A stretch of 64,000 bases of DNA from an uncultured Oscillibacter sp. (GCA_910583695.1 CAJTZL010000003.1:1-64000); one strand, 5' to 3'. Shown: positions 24,754 through 32,702, counted from the first letter of the stretch. Notes: generated by a model not told the origin, from the letters alone. Translations and numbers: made by a program.

Positions 24754-25135
24754 GGTTTGCTTCCTCCTCTCCCAATTCCTGCGTAATCAGGCTGATGATC
24801 TCCCCCTTTTGGAACCCCAGCTGGAGCATGGCCTCCAGAAAGATCTTCACATGCCGCTGAGCAAGGCTCCGTTTCGCCGTGTTGATCATGGTATTATCCT
24901 CCGTCACAAATCTTCCAGCGGTCCGCTGGCTGTACACCAGTCCGTCCCGCTCCAGCTCCGCCAAAGCCCTCTGCATGGTGTTGGGGTTCACCCCGGCCTC
25001 CGTGGCCAGATCCCGCACCGAGGGCAATCGCTCCCCAGGGGGGAACGCGCCGGTGACGATGCCCACCTTTACCTGCTGAATCAGCTGGGTATAGATCGGG
25101 GCGTCGTTGGAAAACTGCCATTGCATCGTGTGCAC
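24740..25135 (-). CDS. GntR-family regulator, YtrA subfamily
   Basis: A 131-aa regulator. The winged helix-turn-helix is in IYTQLIQQVKVGIVTGAFPPGERLPSVRDLATEAGVNPNTMQRALAELERDGLVYSQRTAGRFV. A short helical tail of about 45 residues replaces a ligand domain, which defines the YtrA subfamily. These proteins repress their own ABC transporter operon and release it on exposure to certain antibiotics. The gene is first in its operon, and a small palindrome overlaps the promoter -10 box. Confidence 0.88.
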   Translation of the reverse strand: MHTMQWQFSNDAPIYTQLIQQVKVGIVTGAFPPGERLPSVRDLATEAGVNPNTMQRALAELERDGLVYSQRTAGRFVTEDNTMINTAKRSLAQRHVKIFLEAMLQLGFQKGEIISLITQELGEEEANHASA

Positions 25136-25160
25136 CTCCTGCTTTTGTTCTGTTGTCTTA

Positions 25161-25198
25161 TGTAACTAATACAATAGCACGTTTTTCCGAAAAGTCAA
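25161..25198 (-). promoter_or_regulatory. promoter and probable GntR operator of the ABC operon
   Basis: On the reverse strand, TTGACT (25198-25193) and TATTGT (25176-25171) are 16 bp apart. The palindromic TGTATTAGTTACA (25173-25161) overlaps the -10 end and the probable start site, a position suited to autorepression. Confidence 0.55.
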
Positions 25199-25299
25199 GA
25201 GGCTTTTGAAAAAAATTTTCCTCCGGCTCCTGCTTTGTCCCGTGCCTGACGCAGCAGGGGGGCGGCTGCGCCCCCATTGGCCGCTCCCCCTGCACGCCC

Positions 25300-25328
25300 T
25301 TGCAAATTTTATCCGTCCATGTTATCAT
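25300..25328 (+). promoter_or_regulatory. promoter of the membrane-protein gene at 25401
   Basis: TTGCAA (25300-25305) and TATCAT (25323-25328) are 17 bp apart. Confidence 0.4.
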
Positions 25329-25400
25329 TACTGCCAGGACAGCACAGCATTTCCCACCGTTTTCCTCTCCGGAATACGGACACTGCAAAAGGAGGTCCCC

Positions 25401-26288
25401 ATGTCCAAACTCAGCAAGCAGGCGCAAAAGCGCGAAAAACAGAGAGAAAAGAAGAACTTCCGGCAAGCCATGGAAAAGGAACTGCGGGAGCACAAGAGCT
25501 CCTTCCTCGTCTTTTACACCCTGCGGCTCCTGGTCATCGTCATCTTCGTCCGCCAGATCATCATCGGCGGCTATGAGAGCGCCTTCTACTGCGCCCTGGC
25601 TTATCTGCTCCTCTACGTTCCCAGCTGGATTCAGGTGAAGTTCCACATTGAGCTGCCCCCCGCCCTGGAGATCACCGTCCTCTGCTTCATCTACGCGGCG
25701 GAGGTCCTGGGGGAGGTCAACGCCTTTTATGTGGTGGTCCCCCACTGGGACACCATGCTCCACACCCTCAACGGCTTCCTGGCGGCGGCGGTGGGCTTCG
25801 CCATGGTGGTGCTCCTCAACGACGACGAGCGCCTCACCTTCGACCTCTCCCCCGTCTTCCTGGCCCTGGTGGCCTTCTGCTTCTCCATGACCATCGGCGT
25901 CCTCTGGGAGTTCTTCGAGTTCGGCATGGATATGTTCTTCCACACCGACATGCAGCGAGATACCGTGGTCAACGCCATCTACTCCGCCAGCCTGGACGTC
26001 ACCCGGTCCAACAAGGTGGTGGCCGTGCCGGGCATTCAGGAGGTCCTGGTCAACGGCGAGAGCCTGGGGCTGGGCGGGTATCTGGACATCGGCCTCATCG
26101 ACACCATGAAGGACCTCTTCGTAAACTTCATCGGCGCGGTGGTCTTTTCCTTCACCGGCTTCTTCTACGCCAAGAGCAAGGGCAGAAAGCGCACCGCGGC
26201 CCAGGGCTTTGTTCCCAGCCGGAAGACGGCGGACCGGGACTACCTCAATCAGGCCCGGGAGGAAAACGGGGATAAGCCGGAGCCCTGA
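25401..26288 (+). CDS. multi-spanning membrane protein, DUF2238-like
   Basis: A 295-aa protein with a highly charged N-terminal tail (Lys/Glu/Arg-rich, residues 1-30) and about six membrane helices. The segment HWDTMLHTLNGFLAAAVGFAMV followed by MTIGVLWEFFEFGMD resembles the His-Trp-Asp and Trp-Glu motifs of the DUF2238/YjdF membrane family, a match made from memory and not verified. The loop at about 190-230 looks extracytoplasmic. The start at 25401 follows AAAGGAGG. It is followed by two COG0523-type GTPase genes that have a separate promoter. Function unknown. Confidence 0.7.
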   Translation: MSKLSKQAQKREKQREKKNFRQAMEKELREHKSSFLVFYTLRLLVIVIFVRQIIIGGYESAFYCALAYLLLYVPSWIQVKFHIELPPALEITVLCFIYAAEVLGEVNAFYVVVPHWDTMLHTLNGFLAAAVGFAMVVLLNDDERLTFDLSPVFLALVAFCFSMTIGVLWEFFEFGMDMFFHTDMQRDTVVNAIYSASLDVTRSNKVVAVPGIQEVLVNGESLGLGGYLDIGLIDTMKDLFVNFIGAVVFSFTGFFYAKSKGRKRTAAQGFVPSRKTADRDYLNQAREENGDKPEP

Positions 26289-26316
26289 CCGGAACTGTTA
26301 AATTTTTGTAACCGGG

Positions 26317-26344
26317 TTGCTTTTTGGAAATTCGGTGATATGAT
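26317..26344 (+). promoter_or_regulatory. promoter of the COG0523 pair
   Basis: TTGCTT (26317-26322) and TATGAT (26339-26344) are 16 bp apart, about 40 bases before the ATG. The surrounding AT-rich DNA could hold a metal-responsive operator, but I see no clear Zur box. Confidence 0.45.
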
Positions 26345-26380
26345 TACCTTGAATAAATTGAAAGCAAAGGACTTGATACC

Positions 26381-27547
26381 ATGACGAAAATCGACATTAT
26401 CTCCGGCTTCCTGGGGGCGGGAAAAACCACCCTCATCAAGAAGCTGCTGGCCGAGGCCTACCAGGGGGAGAAGCTGGTCCTCATTGAAAACGAGTTTGGC
26501 GAAATCAGCATTGACGGCGGCTTCCTCAAGGACTCCGGCGTTCAGATTTCCGAAATGTCCTCCGGCTGCATCTGCTGTTCCCTGGTGGGGGACTTTAACC
26601 AGGCCCTCAAGGACGTGGCGGAGCGGTTCCAGCCGGACCGCATTCTCATCGAGCCCTCCGGCGTGGGCAAGCTCTCCGATGTCATCGTGGCGGTGGAGAA
26701 CACCGCCCAGGAGGCCCCGGAGCTGAAGCTCAACAGCTTTGTCACTGTGGCGGACGCCTCCAAGGTGAAGGTTTACATGAAAAACTTCGGCGAGTTCTAC
26801 AACAACCAGATTGAATCCGCCGGGACCATCGTCCTCTCCCGGACCCAGAAGCTGAGCCGGGAGAAGCTGGAGGCGGCGGCGGCCATGCTCCGGGAGAAGA
26901 ACCCGGACGCCGCCATCCTCACCACCCCCTGGGACCAGCTGGACGGCAGAACCATCCTCTCCGCCATTGAGAAGGTCTCCCTGGCGGAGGAGCTGCTGGC
27001 AAAAATGCGGGCGGAGCACGAGGCCGAGGAGGCGGAGCACGCCCACCATCACCACGGAGAGCACGAGGGTCACGAGCACCACCATGGGGACCACGAGGAG
27101 CACGCTCACGGGGACCACGAGGCACACGCCTGCCATGACCACGAGGGCCATGGGCACCACCACGACCACCCGGAAGCAGACCATGGGCACCACCACCACG
27201 GGGAGCACCCTCACGACCACGGGCGCGAGTGCAGTGACCCCGGCTGCTCCTGCCACCACCATCACCACCACGCCGACGAGGTCTTCGCCTCCTGGGGCAG
27301 GGAGACTCCCAAGGCCTTCACCCGGGCGGGCATCGAAAGCATTCTCTCCGCCCTGGACTCCGGCGGGTACGGTGCGATTCTCCGGGCCAAGGGCATCGTG
27401 AACGGCGAGGACGGGACCTGGATTGAGTTCGACTACGTGCCCGAGGAGCACGAGGTTCGCGCCGGGAGCCCCGACTACACCGGCCGCCTCTGCGTCATCG
27501 GCGCGGAGCTGAAGGAAGACAGGCTGGCGGAGCTCTTTGGCCTGTAA
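26381..27547 (+). CDS. COG0523 (CobW-type) metallochaperone GTPase with long His-rich insert
   Basis: A 388-aa G3E GTPase. Walker A is GFLGAGKTTLIKKLL (residues 10-24), the metal-binding CxCC motif is in SSGCICCSL (about 63-71), and the Walker B/switch segment is ILIEPSGVGKLSDV. Between about residues 215 and 300 lies an extreme His/Glu/Asp-rich region with dozens of histidines, including a final CSDPGCSCHHHHHH. A C-terminal CobW_C-like domain follows. Such proteins deliver or buffer zinc, and sometimes nickel or cobalt. The insert suggests metal storage or high-capacity delivery. The next gene, 25 bases on, encodes a second member. Confidence 0.9.
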   Translation: MTKIDIISGFLGAGKTTLIKKLLAEAYQGEKLVLIENEFGEISIDGGFLKDSGVQISEMSSGCICCSLVGDFNQALKDVAERFQPDRILIEPSGVGKLSDVIVAVENTAQEAPELKLNSFVTVADASKVKVYMKNFGEFYNNQIESAGTIVLSRTQKLSREKLEAAAAMLREKNPDAAILTTPWDQLDGRTILSAIEKVSLAEELLAKMRAEHEAEEAEHAHHHHGEHEGHEHHHGDHEEHAHGDHEAHACHDHEGHGHHHDHPEADHGHHHHGEHPHDHGRECSDPGCSCHHHHHHADEVFASWGRETPKAFTRAGIESILSALDSGGYGAILRAKGIVNGEDGTWIEFDYVPEEHEVRAGSPDYTGRLCVIGAELKEDRLAELFGL

Positions 27548-27572
27548 GCCAGGAAAGGAAACGCACTTTACA

Positions 27573-28502
27573 ATGGACATTCCCGTTTATCTGGTGGCCG
27601 GATTCCTGGACTCCGGCAAAACCAATTTCATCAACGGCGTTCTGGAAGACGGCTTCGCCCGCCGGGAGAAAACCCTTCTCCTCCGCTGTGAGGAGGGGGA
27701 GGAGGAATACAACCCCCAGGCCCTGGACAACGTCACCGTTGTGGACATTGGGGACGAGGCGGAGCTGACCTGCTCCCGGATGAAGGAGCTGGAGAAGAAG
27801 CACCGGCCCAAGCAGGTCCTTATCGAATACAACGGTATGTGGCAGATGGAGCGCTTATACCGGGAGGTCCTTCCCGCCAACTGGGTGCTCTACCAGATCA
27901 TGACCTTTGTGGAGGCGGGGACCTTCGAGCTCTACGCCAAAAACATGGGCCAGCTGATGATGGAGAAAATCACCAACGCGGACCTGCTGGTTTTCAACCG
28001 GGCCACGCCGGAGCTCCGGGAGGCCCTGCGGAAGCGGAACCTCCGGATGGTGAACCGCCGGGCGGACATCTACTTTGAGAACGTGGACGGCACCAGCGAG
28101 GATTACCTCACCGGAGACGAGTGCCCCTTTGACCTGGACCAGCCGGTGGTGGACATTCCCGACGACGATTTCGGCGTATGGTACGTGGACGTGATGGACC
28201 ACCCGGACCGCTGGGCGGGGAAGGAGGTCCACATGAAGCTCCTCATGTGCCACTCCAAGAAGTACCCCGGCATCCACTGCCCGGGCCGCTTCGCCATGGT
28301 CTGCTGCGAGAACGACATCCAGTTCCTGGGGCTTGTGGCAAAGGGTATGGGCCTGAGGGACTACAAGAACCGGGACTGGGTGGAGGTCACCGCCCGCATG
28401 GCGGTGGAGAACCACGACGCCTACCAGGGCAAGGGCCCGGTGATGCACGTGCTGTCCATCGCCCCCTGCGCCAAGCCTGCCCAAGACGTGGTGACTTTCT
28501 GA
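27573..28502 (+). CDS. second CobW-like G3E GTPase, divergent
   Basis: A 310-aa protein that starts with a P-loop, VYLVAGFLDSGKTNFI, and has the switch-like VLIEYNGMW. It lacks the CxCC metal motif of true COG0523 chaperones. The G4 position reads VFNRATPE rather than NKxD, so guanine specificity is doubtful. A C-terminal domain of about 110 residues contains several Cys and His (LLMCHSKKYPGIHCPGRFAMVCCEND) and could bind metal. It shares a transcript with the His-rich protein and may be its partner. The ATG at 27573 follows AGGAAAGGAAA. Confidence 0.8.
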   Translation: MDIPVYLVAGFLDSGKTNFINGVLEDGFARREKTLLLRCEEGEEEYNPQALDNVTVVDIGDEAELTCSRMKELEKKHRPKQVLIEYNGMWQMERLYREVLPANWVLYQIMTFVEAGTFELYAKNMGQLMMEKITNADLLVFNRATPELREALRKRNLRMVNRRADIYFENVDGTSEDYLTGDECPFDLDQPVVDIPDDDFGVWYVDVMDHPDRWAGKEVHMKLLMCHSKKYPGIHCPGRFAMVCCENDIQFLGLVAKGMGLRDYKNRDWVEVTARMAVENHDAYQGKGPVMHVLSIAPCAKPAQDVVTF

Positions 28503-28528
28503 TACGGCTTGTAATACGCTGAAAAAAA

Positions 28529-28556
28529 CTCCCCTCCGTTGTGGTATGGAGGGGAG
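28529..28556. terminator. terminator between the GTPase and XRE genes
   Basis: CTCCCCTCC (28529-28537) pairs with GGAGGGGAG (28548-28556). It is A-rich on the left and T-rich on the right, so it can serve both convergent genes. Confidence 0.75.
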
Positions 28557-28570
28557 CTTCTTATTTCTTG

Positions 28571-29473
28571 TCAACCAAAATCGTCCCATATCCAGTTCCC
28601 GGCGTCATCAAAAAGCGCGAGCTTGGGGCCTACGGGATTATGGGGGTCCTCCAGGGTCATGACATAAATGTCCAGGATTCCGTGGCTGTTTGTTTCCTGA
28701 TCAGCATAGGGTCCGCTTCTATGGATCGTGCCGCCGTCGGTCCAGGTATAACTCCATACCTCCTCCGGAAGCTCCGCACCGGAGGCCACCACCACGGCGT
28801 TTTCCGCATCCCCGAAGTTGTGTATCATGGCGCCCTTCATGCCCGTGTCCATCTGGCTCCGGCCGCCGATGGGGCGGCAGCGGTCCGGGAAGAGCTCGTC
28901 CCGCTGCCACACGCTCATGCACCACTCCCCGTCCTTGTCTGCGCAGAGGAGCGCCATGTAATCCCCCAGCTCCGCCCGCTTCCGAACCGCCAGGGTCTTG
29001 GGGTCGAACCGGGTGTTCCGGCCCTGGAAGTATTCCGCCGTCCCCTGGGCCAGGGCCTTGTCGTCCTCGAAGTGGACCGAGGAGGCGTAGTGGGCGTCCC
29101 GTTCCGCCTGCTCCTGCTTGGCCTGGACGGAGACGCTGACGCCCCAGATGGCCAGGGCCGTCACCGCCGCCATGGCCAGCCAAGCCAGCCACTTCCATTG
29201 CTTTTCCCGCTTCATGCTCTCCATAATCTGCCCTCCCGCCGCTTTCGGCAGCTCCGCTTCGGTCAGTTCCCTCCCGCTGAGCAGCTCGCTGACCGACAGG
29301 CCCAGCTCCTCCGACAAGGGCTCCAGCGTGTCCAGGCCGGGCATGCCCCGCCCGGTCTCCCAGCGGCTGACGGCCTTGTCCGTCACGTGGAGCCGCTCTG
29401 CCAGTTCCGCCTGGCTGAGGGCCAGCTCCTTCCTCCGCCGGGCGATCAGTCCGCCGGTGGCCTTTGTGTCCAT
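28571..29473 (-). CDS. XRE-family regulator with membrane anchor and extracytoplasmic domain
   Basis: A 300-aa protein. An N-terminal HTH (LIARRRKELALSQAELAERLHVTDKAVSRWETGRGMPGLDTLEPLSEELGLSVSELLSG) is followed by a single membrane helix (about 90-112, WLAWLAMAAVTALAIWGVSVSV). A C-terminal domain of about 185 residues is probably outside the cell. The layout suggests a one-component sensor. I chose the ATG at 29473 because AAGGAG lies nine bases upstream. It is reverse-oriented, as is the next XRE-membrane gene. The C-terminal domain is not one I can name. Confidence 0.78.
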   Translation of the reverse strand: MDTKATGGLIARRRKELALSQAELAERLHVTDKAVSRWETGRGMPGLDTLEPLSEELGLSVSELLSGRELTEAELPKAAGGQIMESMKREKQWKWLAWLAMAAVTALAIWGVSVSVQAKQEQAERDAHYASSVHFEDDKALAQGTAEYFQGRNTRFDPKTLAVRKRAELGDYMALLCADKDGEWCMSVWQRDELFPDRCRPIGGRSQMDTGMKGAMIHNFGDAENAVVVASGAELPEEVWSYTWTDGGTIHRSGPYADQETNSHGILDIYVMTLEDPHNPVGPKLALFDDAGNWIWDDFG

Positions 29474-29617
29474 GGTCATCAACTCCTTTGGCAGCAGTAT
29501 GCCACGGCGGATGGAAAATGTCACCCTATGATTCGTAGAGTGACGGAAGAATCGTCTTATAGAGGCAAAATAGAGGGGGCGGCAGAGTTTGACGCCTGCC
29601 GGGCGCCGCATATATGA

Positions 29618-29654
29618 ACCGGCGGACGGGCCTCTGCAAAGCCCGTCCGCCGGT
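29618..29654 (-). terminator. terminator of the second XRE membrane gene
   Basis: ACCGGCGGACGGGC (29618-29631) pairs perfectly with GCCCGTCCGCCGGT (29641-29654). The T-tract is weak. Confidence 0.65.
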
Positions 29655-29659
29655 ATGCT

Positions 29660-30307
29660 TCAGCGTTTTCGGTTTCCCATCCGCCAGAGAACCACCGCAA
29701 GCACGGCCCCGGCGATCATCACCAGCAGGCCGGCCAAGATGATGAGATTGGCAAGGCTCAGCGCGAAGCCGCCCACGCCCTCCAGCGGCGAAGTGGCGGC
29801 CCCCAGCTGTTCCAGAACCTCCTCCTCCAGTCCCGGCGGGCCATGGTAAACGATTCCGCCGCCAAAGCCGCCCATAAGCTGCCCCGCTCCGCCAAGCACA
29901 GATTGGAAGCCCCACCGGGCCAGCGCTCCCACAACGGTGATTCCCAGCCCGTACAGCGACACATATACCCCCGCAAGCCAGCCGAACCTCCGGACGAGCC
30001 TGCCCGCAAGCCCGCAGAGCCGTCCGGCCCGGTCCTCTGCCGGAGCGTCCGGCCGGATATGCGGCGGTTCCTCCTCGGAGGGGCCGCCCTGCTCCTGAGA
30101 TGCGGCGGGAGCGCGCTCGCTGAGCAGCTCATCCGTAGTCACCCCAAAGACACGGGCCAGCGCCAGCAGCTTGTCGAGCTCCGGGACGGCGTCGGCCAGC
30201 TCCCATTTGCTTACCGCCTGACGGGATACCCCAACCTGGGCGGCCAGCTCCTCCTGGGACAGCTTTGCCGCCTTGCGGTAATATAGAATGTTTTCGTTCA
30301 GCTTCAT
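29660..30307 (-). CDS. XRE-family regulator with C-terminal membrane segments
   Basis: A 215-aa protein. The N-terminal HTH is MKLNENILYYRKAAKLSQEELAAQVGVSRQAVSKWELADAVPELDKLLALARVFGVTTDELL. After a Glu/Pro/Ala-rich linker there are two hydrophobic regions (about 108-130, with a Gly-rich stretch after it, and 183-207). The start is the ATG at 30307 after AGGAGG. Together with the neighbour it forms a pair of unrelated but similarly built membrane-tethered regulators. Targets are unknown. Confidence 0.78.
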   Translation of the reverse strand: MKLNENILYYRKAAKLSQEELAAQVGVSRQAVSKWELADAVPELDKLLALARVFGVTTDELLSERAPAASQEQGGPSEEEPPHIRPDAPAEDRAGRLCGLAGRLVRRFGWLAGVYVSLYGLGITVVGALARWGFQSVLGGAGQLMGGFGGGIVYHGPPGLEEEVLEQLGAATSPLEGVGGFALSLANLIILAGLLVMIAGAVLAVVLWRMGNRKR

Positions 30308-30673
30308 CAAAACCCACCTCCTGATTCATGGCCTGATGATACCTCAAAAGGCGGTTGCGCGCAACCATCAGTGGCTGGAAAATGCCGCAACCGGCAGTTG
30401 CAAAAGCCCCTGAAGGCCCGTATGCCGCCGGAAAAGCGGGAGTATCTGCTGGGACCGACTGTCTGAAAACCGACGCCGCCGGGGCGGAGATACTGACGGG
30501 CCAGACGGACCGGGCGGGGGGACATCACCTTCACCGGGTATATCACCGAGCGGCAGCGGGCGGGAGTGAACGAGGCCTTGCTGTACTGCGCGGCCCCGGT
30601 TTCTTTTTGGCCGAAGCCTCCATAGCACACTTGAGACACTGCACGGACATGGGGCGCCACGTCCGCTTTCGGG
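30308..30673. other. gap with a probable decayed gene fragment
   Basis: Some 366 bp lie between two reverse-strand genes. On the forward strand, one frame reads KTDAAGAEILTGQTDRAG (about 30467-30520) and the next frame continues DITFTGYITERQRAGVNE from about 30521. The join falls at a run of seven G, as expected for a frameshift in a once-continuous coding sequence. I do not recognise the protein. No promoter or RNA feature is evident. Confidence 0.3.
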
Positions 30674-32458
30674 CTATTTTTTCATCAGCCGCCAGAGGGT
30701 CGTCCGGCTGATCCCCAGCCGTTTGGCGGCGGCGGTCTGATTGCCTCCGGTCTCCTCCAGCACCCGGAGGGCCACGTCCTGGTTGATCTCCTCCAGTGTC
30801 CGTCCCAGGTCCAGGGGCACGGCGGTGTTTTCCGCCCGGAGGGCGAAAGCCCCCACGTGCCGCTCCTTCCGGAGGAGCTGGCGGACGCTGTCGGCGGTGA
30901 TGCTCTGGCCCGGCGCAGTGACCGCCAGATCCCCCAGGACCCGGCGGAACTGGGTGTAGTTATGGGGCCACTGGAAATTTTGCAGCAGGGACATAGCCTC
31001 CGGCTCCACGCTGAGAATCTGCCGGGGCAGGTCGGCGTTGAGGTAGCTCAGGGACAGGTTCACCAGATTGGGGATGCGCTCCGCCATCTGCCGCAGGGGC
31101 GGCAGGTACAGGGTGAGGCAGCATAGCTTGTCGGTGAACAGGGACCCCACGGCGGAGATAAACTCCCCCGGCTGGCAGACGCAGGAGAAAATCACCCGGT
31201 TCCGGCGGCAGACGTCCATCTCCGCCAGGACGGCCAGCAGCTGCTGCCGCCGCTCCGGAGAGAGAATGTCCACGCTGGCAAAATACAGGGTGCTTCCCTC
31301 GTCGGAGAGGGGGGAGTTGTGGTGTTCCAGCAGGAAGGTCCAGCTCTTGTCGTTGAGAAGGCTGCAATTGACGGACACCAGGGGATGGTTCCGCAAAACG
31401 CTGCGCATGTACAGGGCCCCCACCATGGACTCCTTCCCGGTGCCGTCCTCCCCGGAGACCATCACCGGGGCGCTGCTCTGGTTGATGCGGGCAATTTCCT
31501 CCTGAAAGTCGCCGATGGTTCCGGCAAAGCTGAAAATGCTGTCATAAAAGGCACTCTCCGCCTCCGGCCGTGTGGCAAAGCGGATGCCCGCCTGGCTGGG
31601 AGAGAGGGGAGTCTTCCGGGCGTCCACAAAGAAGGCGGTGTAGTCCTGCCCGCCGGAGCTGAGCTGGCGGGCCCGGATGGAGTACAGCATACCCCCCAGG
31701 TTGCGGACAATCCGCCGCTCCAGATCCTTCCGGGACTCCGACAGCTCCCGCCGCAGCAGCTCCAGCAGCTCCGGCACCGGGGCGTTCAGAGAGGACAGGA
31801 AGAGGCCGCCGGATTGGTCAAACACCACGGTCTGGCTGATTTGTCCCCGGATCAGCTCCCGGAGGAACAGGTTTTCCTCCCGCAGGCGCCGCTGGCTGCC
31901 GCAGATGAGCAGAGCCTGGTCGAAGGCCTTGCGGATGCTCTCCACCGAGGACGTGACCAGAAAGGCGTTCATCCCCAGGCGCTTGGCGGTGGTGTTGGCC
32001 AGGGCGTCGCAGAGCACGGTCCGGCAGCTGTCCCGCTGGAGCTCCAGCAGGATGGGCTCCACCATGTCCGGGGAGTCGTAGGGGTAGACCTCCATGCCGT
32101 CCCCCATGACCTCGCACAGGCGCTGGGCGCTTTCGGCGATGCTGGGCGCGGCAATGAAGGCGGTGCGGCCGTCCAGGCCGTCGGCCAGCTTCAAGGCGCA
32201 GAGCAGATCGTACATTGTGACCTCAATCTCCACCACCGGCAGGCTCAGGTCCCGGCGCAGCATGGCGGCGGTGTCGCCCCGGGAGATGACCACGTCGTAA
32301 TTGCCATGGAAATTGGCCCGGGCAATCTCCAGCCCCAGCTCCCGGTCTCCCACAAACAGCGTCAGGTCCACCTGGGGATAGTCCTCCGCCAGATTGCCCA
32401 TCAGAGTTCTCATCGCCTCATAGGGAGCAATGCCCAGTACGCGGATCGGTGTGTCCAT
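30674..32458 (-). CDS. PrpR-N / Fis-type regulator of the acid-sugar operon
   Basis: A 594-aa one-component regulator. Residues 1-190 are a PrpR-N sensor domain (VLGIAPYEAMRTL, VVISRGDTAAMLRRDLSLPVVEIEVTMYDLL), which binds small organic acids. A linker and a degenerate AAA+ domain follow (about 320-520). Walker A is kept (GEDGTGKES), but the Walker B region reads STLYFASVD and no GAFTGA loop is present, so it probably cannot remodel sigma-54 polymerase. The C-terminus is a Fis-type HTH (LEETGGNQTAAAKRLGISRTTLWRLMKK). It is divergent from the operon it most likely controls. The start at 32458 follows GGAGGG. Confidence 0.85.
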   Translation of the reverse strand: MDTPIRVLGIAPYEAMRTLMGNLAEDYPQVDLTLFVGDRELGLEIARANFHGNYDVVISRGDTAAMLRRDLSLPVVEIEVTMYDLLCALKLADGLDGRTAFIAAPSIAESAQRLCEVMGDGMEVYPYDSPDMVEPILLELQRDSCRTVLCDALANTTAKRLGMNAFLVTSSVESIRKAFDQALLICGSQRRLREENLFLRELIRGQISQTVVFDQSGGLFLSSLNAPVPELLELLRRELSESRKDLERRIVRNLGGMLYSIRARQLSSGGQDYTAFFVDARKTPLSPSQAGIRFATRPEAESAFYDSIFSFAGTIGDFQEEIARINQSSAPVMVSGEDGTGKESMVGALYMRSVLRNHPLVSVNCSLLNDKSWTFLLEHHNSPLSDEGSTLYFASVDILSPERRQQLLAVLAEMDVCRRNRVIFSCVCQPGEFISAVGSLFTDKLCCLTLYLPPLRQMAERIPNLVNLSLSYLNADLPRQILSVEPEAMSLLQNFQWPHNYTQFRRVLGDLAVTAPGQSITADSVRQLLRKERHVGAFALRAENTAVPLDLGRTLEEINQDVALRVLEETGGNQTAAAKRLGISRTTLWRLMKK

Positions 32459-32474
32459 AAGTCCCTCCAAATGC

Positions 32475-32489
32475 GTTTAGAATTTGAAC
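32475..32489. promoter_or_regulatory. palindromic operator, proximal site
   Basis: GTTTAGAATTTGAAC is an imperfect 15-bp palindrome lying just downstream of the -10 box of the regulator promoter. It is near-identical to the site at 32535-32549, with exactly 60 bp between centres. Probable autorepression site of the PrpR-type regulator. Confidence 0.5.
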
Positions 32490-32491
32490 AC

Positions 32492-32520
32492 ATTATACCA
32501 AACGCACAAAAAGACTGCAA
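32492..32520 (-). promoter_or_regulatory. promoter of the PrpR-type regulator
   Basis: On the reverse strand, TTGCAG (32520-32515) and a perfect TATAAT (32497-32492) are 17 bp apart. The -35 box lies inside the inverted repeat AAAAAGACT-GCA-AGTCTTTTT (32508-32528). Confidence 0.7.
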
Positions 32521-32534
32521 GTCTTTTTCAATAG

Positions 32535-32549
32535 GTTTCAAATTTAAAC
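32535..32549. promoter_or_regulatory. palindromic operator, distal site
   Basis: GTTTCAAATTTAAAC is a 15-bp palindrome with one mismatch. It lies about 60 bases upstream of the expected start of the catabolic operon, a position suited to activation. Confidence 0.5.
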
Positions 32550-32569
32550 GAATTGAGAGCGGAAAAAGA

Positions 32570-32598
32570 TTGCGCACCTTGGCAATTCTTTATAAAAT
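32570..32598 (+). promoter_or_regulatory. promoter of the acid-sugar operon
   Basis: TTGCGC (32570-32575) and TAAAAT (32593-32598) are 17 bp apart; TATAAA at 32591 is an alternative -10. The leader to the kinase ATG is about 100 bases. The weak -35 fits an activated promoter. Confidence 0.45.
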
Positions 32599-32702
32599 AA
32601 GCTCATAAGCCCAAAGGAACCCAGGGCGTTTTTGAGTAAAACGCCGGACGGGGAAGGAGAGTTAAATACTAGTTTCAAAAATGGACAACAGGAGGGCGCT
32701 CC

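Noticed and set aside
32508..32528. Inverted repeat AAAAAGACT-GCA-AGTCTTTTT read as a transcription terminator
   Set aside because: It lies between divergent promoters and overlaps a -35 box, where a terminator would serve no gene; more likely part of the control region.
32459..32702. Search for a sigma-54 -24/-12 promoter between the PrpR-type regulator and the operon
   Set aside because: No GG-N10-GC pair in a suitable place was seen; sigma-A-like boxes are present on both sides.
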